Positions 1-4,354 of a DNA stretch of 7,575 bases are shown piece after piece. This DNA is from Lentisphaerota bacterium (lineage in GTDB: Bacteria; Verrucomicrobiota; Kiritimatiellia; RFP12; UBA1067): NCBI GenBank assembly GCA_015061765.1, contig SUVZ01000176.1:1-7575 (forward strand), read 5' to 3'. The notes beneath the pieces are model-generated. The model was given only the letters and a program-made list of their open reading frames with translations. It made no database searches and had not been told where the DNA came from. How positions within the stretch are numbered: the first letter of the stretch is position 1; every line of letters starts with the position of its first letter. The translations under genes and the position numbers were made by a program.

Positions 1-44
1 ATGCAATCTTTAATGATTTCCAGCTCTTTTTTGCGTCCTATCAT
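1..44 (-). CDS. AAA-type ATPase, N-terminal end only (runs off the window)
   Basis: Reading the minus strand from an ATG at 44-42 gives MIGRKKELEIIKDC before the window edge. This closely resembles the start of the large AAA/archaeal-type ATPase family (PF01637/AAA_14-like, often with a DUF234 or DUF4143 tail), whose members begin with M-(I/V)-G-R-x-x-E-L and reach a Walker A motif about 30 residues later. That motif would lie outside the window, so no catalytic residue can be seen. The start is supported by an AGGAG on the minus strand (revcomp of 52-56) seven to eight bases upstream and by an extended -10 promoter at 73-81. An ATG six bases further upstream is in another frame and hits a stop after 13 codons. 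The family role is poorly defined and P-loop nucleotide hydrolysis is assumed from the family. The call rests on 14 residues and would fail if the continuation lacked a P-loop. Confidence 0.55.
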   Translation of the reverse strand, partial: MIGRKKELEIIKDC

Positions 45-72
45 ATCTCATTCTCCTGTCCGTTCGCGCCAT

Positions 73-81
73 ATTATATCA
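73..81 (-). promoter_or_regulatory. Extended -10 promoter for the minus-strand ATPase gene
   Basis: On the minus strand these bases read TGATATAAT, a perfect -10 hexamer with the TGN extension that lets sigma-70-type polymerase initiate without a good -35. Transcription would start near base 66, giving a leader of about 22 bases before the ATG at 44. No good -35 lies 17 bases further upstream; that position falls inside the first arm of the inverted-repeat cluster at 91-160. A repressor or activator bound there could therefore control this promoter. Confidence 0.6.
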
Positions 82-90
82 TAAAAGTCA

Positions 91-160
91 AGTTATGGGG
101 ATATTCAAGATTCAATATCGCCATAACTAGATTTTTATTACCGTTATGGCGATTATTGAA
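91..160. repeat. Three alternating copies of a ~17-base motif upstream of the ATPase gene
   Basis: Three related half-sites lie in +, -, + orientation. Copy A (91-105) reads AGTTATGGGGATATT. Copy B (111-128, minus strand) reads AGTTATGGCGATATTGAA. Copy C (143-160) reads GTTATGGCGATTATTGAA. A and B form a 15-base inverted repeat with one mismatch around a short spacer. B and C form a perfect 11-base inverted repeat (117-127 with 143-153), extended to about 17 bases by one single-base indel. Copy A covers the -35 position of the minus-strand promoter. This could be an operator with several binding sites, an RNA hairpin, or the end of a mobile unit carrying the ATPase gene. Confidence 0.7.
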
Positions 161-764
161 CTGGCGCAATCAGGATCAAATATATCTATTCCATTCCTAT
201 CGCCGAGATGGATTCTGTTGAAAACAGGAGTGGCTCTCAAAATCGGCAAAGAAAAGGCAATAATCAAACTCTTTTCAGGGTATGACCCCATGTGTTCCGA
301 CAGCAGAAGATGCCGCCGGAGTTCGTATATATTCACTCTCCACAAATCTCACCAAGCTCCCGTTTGTTCTTGTGTCTCTAGCGCTAGACCGCCGCCTTAC
401 CCCATAACCCAGGAGCTGCACATCCTTATTGACTATGTCCATAGTTTATAAACAACGAACATTGTTTATTGGCTGTGGTGGTGTGTTTTGGGAGGGAAGG
501 ATTGTGTGATTTTGGCTGGAGTTTGAAGATAGAAGTAATGGGGAGATTTGATTTCTGCGATGCGAAAATGCTTCGAGAGGGATGCTTTAAAAAGTACATA
601 CAAGCACCATTAATAGGAATGAGAATATGGTTTGGACTGTTTCTCAAGATTATGGTGCGGATGAAATCTTATATACTACCTGAATTGTGCTATTTGACAA
701 AATCAATCGGTAAATGCGCGAAATTATAATTCTTTTCGAGGTCTATCCCCAGTTGTTCCAACTC
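161..764. other. AT-rich stretch with no supportable gene
   Basis: About 600 bases separate the ATPase promoter region from the transposase remnant. Open frames of 70-100 codons exist on both strands (146-451 plus, 127-345 minus, 469-729 plus, 426-647 minus). None has a convincing ribosome binding site, recognisable motif or coding-like composition, and they overlap one another. The stretch is visibly richer in A and T than the rest of the window. The only ordered elements I see are two adjacent palindromes at 432-469 and a TTGACA-containing sequence at 691-705 that may be one end of the transposase-bearing element. It may be an intergenic region of acquired DNA or eroded coding sequence. Confidence 0.5.
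432..469. repeat. Two adjacent small palindromes
   Basis: ACTATG-TC-CATAGT (432-445) has perfect 6-base arms. Two bases later, ATAAACAA-cgaaca-TTGTTTAT (448-469) has perfect 8-base arms. Neither is followed by a T-run, so neither is an intrinsic terminator. Paired palindromes of this size in AT-rich intergenic DNA are compatible with binding sites for dimeric regulators, but no promoter or gene start beside them tells which gene they would serve. Confidence 0.45.
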
Positions 765-1160
765 TCAACCCGAATCGTGCGACAGCCTCGCTATGCACGA
801 CTGGAGAAGCGGTCGCGACGTGACGGCCTCGTGGTGCATGCCGTCGTCGCCGAGGCGCGTGAACACGTTCCACAGGTTCGCCGCGATCACGGACATCCCC
901 GCGAAGAGCGCGGTCTGTTTCAGCGAATGCGCGGTGAAGCCGCTCCATCCCCACTGGTTCTTCATCTCGTCGAAAATGTTCTCGCAGTCGCCGCGTTCGC
1001 GGTAGAGCGGAAGGACGTCCCTCGCGTCCATGTCGAGGTCGGTGACGAGCGCGTACCACTCGTAGCCGTCCGCGTAGTCTTCGTCCGGCGCCTCCACGAG
1101 TTCGAGGCCGGGAATCTCCAGCTGCGTGAACTTCCTCTGCGGAGGGTTCTTCCTTTCTTG
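765..1160 (-). pseudogene. IS4-type DDE transposase remnant (C-terminal part)
   Basis: The minus-strand frame ending with TGA at 767-765 encodes the C-terminal catalytic part of an IS4-superfamily (DDE_Tnp_1) transposase. The segment YRERGDCENIFDEMK (codons at 1004-960) matches the family signature Y-(2)-R-(3)-E-(6)-K exactly and contains the third catalytic acidic residue (E, codon 983-981). After it come NQWGW and a TSRPLL segment typical of these proteins. The two catalytic aspartates and all of the N-terminal ~250 residues expected for the family are absent, and no ATG with a ribosome binding site opens the frame. The frame is bounded upstream by a TGA at 1202-1200; similarity seems to fade above about 1100. 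At the other end the usual tail after ...IARL is replaced by SHDSG and a stop, so the 3' end is also damaged. It cannot be an active transposase. Confidence 0.85.
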
Positions 1161-1173
1161 CTTGGTCGCTGAA

Positions 1174-1203
1174 AGTATAGCACGATAGGATTTCTTGTGT
1201 CAA
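1174..1203 (-). promoter_or_regulatory. Sigma-70-like promoter reading into the transposase remnant
   Basis: On the minus strand TTGACA (1203-1198) is separated by 18 bases from TATACT (1179-1174), a strong -35/-10 pair. Transcription would start near 1167 and run leftward into the transposase fragment. It may be the original promoter of the insertion element, brought next to the 3' part of the gene by an internal deletion. No translated product with a proper start is evident behind it. Confidence 0.6.
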
Positions 1204-1210
1204 TTATGAC

Positions 1211-1224
1211 TTGTTGGCCAACAA
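1211..1224. repeat. Perfect 14-base palindrome TTGTTGGCCAACAA
   Basis: The sequence is its own reverse complement over 14 bases with no spacer. It lies between the leftward promoter at 1174-1203 and the rightward promoter at 1268-1296. This is a plausible position for a dimeric regulator, although the site could also belong to the edge of the insertion-element remnant. Confidence 0.5.
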
Positions 1225-1248
1225 TCTTCCAAGGGCTGGTTTCCTGCG

Positions 1249-1268
1249 ACCCCCAATTTCTTGGGGGT
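1249..1268. repeat. Tight hairpin: 8-bp stem with 4-base loop
   Basis: ACCCCCAA (1249-1256), loop TTTC (1257-1260) and TTGGGGGT (1261-1268) form a perfect stem, extendable by one G-T pair. No T-run follows on either strand, so a rho-independent terminator is not supported. On the minus strand the loop is GAAA, a stable GNRA tetraloop. Its right arm abuts the -35 box of the rightward promoter, so it lies just outside the expected transcript of the downstream gene. Confidence 0.55.
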
Positions 1269-1296
1269 TGCGGGTGCGGTGATGTTGTGCCATAAT
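1268..1296 (+). promoter_or_regulatory. Probable promoter of the tandem jelly-roll gene
   Basis: TTGCGG (1268-1273), a 17-base spacer and CATAAT (1291-1296) make a reasonable sigma-70-type promoter, with transcription expected from about 1303. The mRNA leader would be only about 35 bases up to the GTG at 1338. The group II intron domain V beginning at 1365 would then lie within the first ~65 bases of the transcript, leaving no room for upstream intron domains. Confidence 0.45.
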
Positions 1297-1321
1297 TCAT
1301 GCATCAGTTTTAAGGCAAAAA

Positions 1322-1341
1322 AGGAGAGGACAATGCCGTGA
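1322..1341 (+). promoter_or_regulatory. Ribosome binding site with two overlapping starts
   Basis: AGGAGAGG (1322-1329) is the best Shine-Dalgarno sequence near the first large gene. It serves either the ATG at 1333, which encodes only Met-Pro before TGA (1339-1341), or the GTG at 1338, which opens the 904-codon frame. The stop of the two-codon frame overlaps the GTG start (GTGA), an arrangement that permits termination-reinitiation coupling. The presence of this site upstream of the intron-derived block supports translation through that block. Confidence 0.55.
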
Positions 1342-4052
1342 CAACAGGAAAAGCACTCGATGGAAAGCCATATGCGGGAAATCCGCACGTACGGTTTGAT
1401 GAGGGGGAAGTCGCACCGGCGGCAACGCCGAGGCGTGGGTCTCTACTCTACGGCAGAACAATGGCGTTGGCGGCGGTCTTTTTGACCCTGTCTGTCTATT
1501 CAGAAACCGTCTATCAGAATGACTTTTCCTTGCGGTCAAGCGCAAAGCCTACGCCTGCAAAAGGGCCGCAGGTACGATATGACTATACGGCAGGTCGCCC
1601 ATTGGCCTTTTCTTATGGCAAGAGCAACTTGATCTATACCGAAAATCTCCCGTGGTCCAATCCTTCCACGATGCAGGACGGTTGGATCCATGGCGCGTAC
1701 GGCACATGGCATCCGGGATCATACGTCACCAACAATGTGGACAGCGATACATCTCGTCCCTTTGCCGCATTTGACATCAATGACGATAAGACAAACTGGA
1801 AGGGACTCCTTTACCAGCCGATCGACAATTCGTTCTCAAACGGCACTCTGACATGCTGGATCGACATGCGCGTACCGACCAGCTGGGGCATTAGCGGTGA
1901 ATCTCCGCTGCTCAGGTTCTTCCCTGCCTATCGCACCTTCCTCGAGAATCCTGACGGGCTTTCCAATGCATTCACATATCCGGCGGTATGCGGAATCCAG
2001 GGCAAGACCGCTGCGCGGTTCTTCGGTTTTGCCACAACTTCGACCGGTGCCGCAAACCTCTCCGGCGCATTCTACAACCAAGGTGTCGTTCCCGCCGGCA
2101 AGTGGGTCCGTTTCCGAATGGAGGTTAATCTTGACACGAAGGGATCATCCTGTTCGGTGTGGACGCTTGGCGATGCGGTGCCGACATGGGACGAACCCGT
2201 GACGGATGAAGGGCTTCACGAGAGCGGACGGTATCTCTATCGTTTCCCCACGGCCGAAAGGGGACCTGTCGAAGGCATTGGCCTGTATGTGGCCGGCGTG
2301 ACGTCCAAGGGGGACATAAGGAAGATGCCGGCGTTCACGAACATCCGCATAGATTGGCAGGCGCCCGGTTCCGCAATTCCCCAACCCTGCTATTCAAACA
2401 ACTTCGTCACCAGCTGGAAGCGCCGTTTGACGGCAGGCACGGTCGCCCACGCATATGATGCCGTCTCTCCGCACGTCGTGACCAACTCCTACGCGCCGGC
2501 GGTGGTCGGGCACATGACGTTCAACGACGGTTCGGCGACGCTCACGCCTGCGCCGAGCAACGCCAGGACAATCGGCATGGATGGCTGGAGCCGGTGCGAC
2601 AACAACGGCGGAACCGTCTATGCCGCAGGGACCGTGCAGCTGACGAACACGAACTTCCTCAAGATGTGCGCACGCACCTCCGGCGGTTCGACTGCGGGGT
2701 ATCGGTATGCCGTCGTGTGCCAGACGCTTGGCGAGAAGATTACGTCCGGCAAAGTGCGGCTGAGCGTGGACGGCCGTACGCCGACCAAGTGGTACTGGGA
2801 CACGAAATCACTCTCCGTGGCGCTCGGCAGCGATGACGTCTATTCGACCGCAACTACACAGAACTACACCAGCTACTTCGCCGCTCAGATCGGTGTGACC
2901 AGCTCCGGTCGCGAATCCAACCCCTACCCCATATACCATAGCGCGGACGGCCAGCAGACGATTGGAACCACCAACGTTGAGTTCAGGACGTGGCAGCGGT
3001 ATGTGATCACGGTCGATCTTGACCGGAAGACATACGACTGGGCGATCTACGATATCGGAGGAGGCGTTGCGAACCGGCCCAACCCGGAAACGCCCGTCGC
3101 ATCGGGGACTGGCGTTTCGTTCGAACATGATGTTTCGGATGTCGCGTCGTTCGTGCTGCTGGGCTATGGCTTCGCCTCTACCGACAACTTCAACGGACAG
3201 ATCCTTTTCGACAACATTCAGGTGTGGAAGAACTGGGACGACACCACGCAGACCGGCGACCTGATCTACTACAACGACTTCGAGATACGGAAGCGCATCG
3301 TATCGTCCGACGAGCGCCGCCTCACCGGCAAGAGCAACGTGTTGCTTACCGAATGCGACGGCTGGGTACGGCGCGGCGCGTGCGACGGCGCCGTTGCGAT
3401 CGTCGGCGATGCGAATCCGGCGGCGACGCTTGAAGGCGAAAGGGAGAGTCTGGCGTTTCACGACCTCGGCACGCATTGGGCGGCATCGGCTACGCGGCAG
3501 ATGACCGTGCGCGTGGATGTGCGCCCGCCAAATTACTGGTACGGGACGGGGCGGAAGCGCGCGATGGCCGTGATCGGCGGCGCGAGTGCGGCGCAGGGCA
3601 ACGCGCTGGACGGCGCGGATCCTTTGGCGAAGGCGGCGATACGCTTCGGCTTTGCCCCGGCCAGCGCGGATGCCGACGGTTGCGGACGATATGCGACCAT
3701 CGCCGCCTGTGCGGCGAACGGCGCGGCTGACGCGGTCGCCGACTTCGCCGTGAACAAATCGGCCTGGTACCGTTTCGTGGTGCGAACGAAGCCGGCGAAC
3801 GGCACCTACGACCTTGACGTCTATCAGCAGGGGACGCATCCAGCCGTCTCGGACGCGAATGGCATGTTGGTCGCGTCGTTCAGGGGATTGGCATACGCTG
3901 ATGGCGCGGACGGGGACCTTTCCGCAATCGGCATTGCCTCCGGCGGCGTTCACGGGTTCGCGCCGTGGGATGCCGAGGATCCGGGCTGCGCGCTGTTCGA
4001 CAACATCGTCGTTGACCGGCAGCCGTACGGAACCTCCATAAACATACGATAG
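1338..4052 (+). CDS. Secreted protein with three tandem LamG/concanavalin-like jelly-roll units
   Basis: The 904-residue product probably binds carbohydrate outside the cytoplasm. Residues 1-41 are encoded by a leader and a group II intron 3' module. A hydrophobic signal segment follows from M42 (MALAAVFLTLSVYS), with cleavage plausible near residue 55. Three ~290-residue units come next. Each opens with a Y-x-N-(D/N)-F motif (residues 59-63, 352-356, 644-648) and ends with an F-(D/T)-N-I strand (333-336, 624-627, 887-890). Each also has an internal DGW and a W-(V/Y)-R-(F/Y)-type strand. This matches concanavalin-like lectin/glucanase sandwiches seen in LamG-type proteins. I see no glycosidase catalytic motif and no anchor after the last unit. 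GTG 1338 is chosen because it has a good ribosome binding site and the intron block is open; ATG 1461 is the alternative but lacks one. The lyase gene downstream suggests shared substrate use. The fold is recognised by pattern only and ligand is unknown. Confidence 0.75.
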   Translation: MTTGKALDGKPYAGNPHVRFDEGEVAPAATPRRGSLLYGRTMALAAVFLTLSVYSETVYQNDFSLRSSAKPTPAKGPQVRYDYTAGRPLAFSYGKSNLIYTENLPWSNPSTMQDGWIHGAYGTWHPGSYVTNNVDSDTSRPFAAFDINDDKTNWKGLLYQPIDNSFSNGTLTCWIDMRVPTSWGISGESPLLRFFPAYRTFLENPDGLSNAFTYPAVCGIQGKTAARFFGFATTSTGAANLSGAFYNQGVVPAGKWVRFRMEVNLDTKGSSCSVWTLGDAVPTWDEPVTDEGLHESGRYLYRFPTAERGPVEGIGLYVAGVTSKGDIRKMPAFTNIRIDWQAPGSAIPQPCYSNNFVTSWKRRLTAGTVAHAYDAVSPHVVTNSYAPAVVGHMTFNDGSATLTPAPSNARTIGMDGWSRCDNNGGTVYAAGTVQLTNTNFLKMCARTSGGSTAGYRYAVVCQTLGEKITSGKVRLSVDGRTPTKWYWDTKSLSVALGSDDVYSTATTQNYTSYFAAQIGVTSSGRESNPYPIYHSADGQQTIGTTNVEFRTWQRYVITVDLDRKTYDWAIYDIGGGVANRPNPETPVASGTGVSFEHDVSDVASFVLLGYGFASTDNFNGQILFDNIQVWKNWDDTTQTGDLIYYNDFEIRKRIVSSDERRLTGKSNVLLTECDGWVRRGACDGAVAIVGDANPAATLEGERESLAFHDLGTHWAASATRQMTVRVDVRPPNYWYGTGRKRAMAVIGGASAAQGNALDGADPLAKAAIRFGFAPASADADGCGRYATIAACAANGAADAVADFAVNKSAWYRFVVRTKPANGTYDLDVYQQGTHPAVSDANGMLVASFRGLAYADGADGDLSAIGIASGGVHGFAPWDAEDPGCALFDNIVVDRQPYGTSINIR
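1362..1451 (+). ncRNA. Group II intron domains V and VI, 3'-terminal module, copy 1
   Basis: Domain V spans 1365-1397. The catalytic triad AGC is at 1366-1368. The lower helix pairs 1366-1372 with 1390-1396 (one A-C mismatch at 1370/1392), a two-base CG bulge lies at 1388-1389, and the upper helix pairs 1373-1377 with 1383-1387 around a GAAAT loop. After the GAT linker, domain VI (1401-1451) pairs GAG 1401-1403 with CTC 1446-1448. It leaves A1445 bulged 7 bases from the end, the expected branch-point position, and is capped by CGGCG-GCAA-CGCCG (1417-1430). The module ends in CTCTAC, fitting the AY rule for group II 3' splice sites. Domains I-IV and any maturase are absent. The block matches copy 2 at 44 of 45 bases over 1362-1406. 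It lies nine bases before the signal-peptide ATG and is translated in frame with the gene. Confidence 0.88.
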
Positions 4053-4062
4053 GAGTTTCGGC

Positions 4063-4341
4063 ATGGTGCGCCAAGCGAAGCTCGGCAGAGCTAGCAGAGT
4101 GAAAGGAATCTGTAGCCGATGCGGGGGCGTTGGTGCGTCTCCGTGGAATCACCGGGATGTCGGGTCCGGATGGAAGGAGGCTCCGCGAGGAAATGCGCGG
4201 ACGCCGACAGGGCCGAGGCAGGCGAGCGGCGACCTGTGCCGGGTGCGGCATGATGACTCGCGGAATCGGGACTTGACAGAAAAATGTGATATCCTATGCG
4301 GCGTATTTTTTTTACGGCACATAAGGTCTCGCGCAAAGTGA
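4063..4341 (+). CDS. Doubtful 92-codon ORF directly behind the jelly-roll gene
   Basis: An ATG at 4063 follows AGGAG (4051-4055), which overlaps the stop codon of the preceding gene, at a good 7-base spacing. Translational coupling is therefore possible. The 92-residue product is basic and unfamiliar. It has a CSRCGG segment near residues 17-22 and a single later Cys in LCRVR, which is not enough to call a zinc ribbon. The 3' half runs across the probable promoter of the next gene and an eight-base T-run, and codon use there is unlike the neighbours. I do not recognise it. A chance frame, or a non-coding leader behind the upstream gene, is at least as likely. Confidence 0.2.
   Translation: MVRQAKLGRASRVKGICSRCGGVGASPWNHRDVGSGWKEAPRGNARTPTGPRQASGDLCRVRHDDSRNRDLTEKCDILCGVFFLRHIRSRAK
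4079..4092. repeat. Small hairpin after the jelly-roll gene
   Basis: AGCTC-ggca-GAGCT is a perfect 5-bp stem with a 4-base loop, 27 bases beyond the stop codon at 4052. No T-run follows, so it is not a convincing terminator. No other terminator is visible between the two large genes, leaving read-through possible. Confidence 0.3.
4273..4300 (+). promoter_or_regulatory. Probable promoter of the GH28-lyase fusion gene
   Basis: A consensus TTGACA (4273-4278) lies 16 bases before TATGCG (4295-4300), a weaker -10. Transcription would start near 4307, about 48 bases before the ATG at 4355 and about 70 before domain V of the intron module. If used, the fusion gene is transcribed separately from the jelly-roll gene, and its mRNA begins with the intron 3' module and nothing of the rest of an intron. 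Confidence 0.5.
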
Positions 4342-4354
4342 AAGGCAAATAACC

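Noticed and set aside
146..451. 101-codon plus-strand frame in the AT-rich region
   Set aside because: Its start lies inside the third motif copy, there is no ribosome binding site, it overlaps an equally long minus-strand frame, and no domain is recognisable.
724..1203. 159-codon minus-strand frame across the transposase region
   Set aside because: It is an out-of-frame, arginine-rich shadow of the transposase remnant, whose own frame carries the Y-(2)-R-(3)-E-(6)-K signature.
1249..1268. Hairpin as a rho-independent terminator
   Set aside because: There is no T-run on either strand after the stem.
1200..1388. Minus-strand frames that begin MRISRI at both intron modules (also 4091-4402)
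   Set aside because: The shared start is simply the reverse complement of domain V; the rest of the two products is unrelated.
2808..4064. 418-codon open frame on the minus strand
   Set aside because: It lies wholly antisense to the jelly-roll gene, gives an arginine- and valine-rich sequence with no recognisable domain, and is the usual by-product of GC-rich third codon positions on the opposite strand.
4133..4137. GTGCG as a possible group II intron 5' end upstream of copy 2
   Set aside because: Only ~330 bases would separate it from the 3' end, no domain I-like structure or maturase is recognisable between them, and a promoter lies in the interval. Similar GTGCG strings are common in GC-rich DNA.
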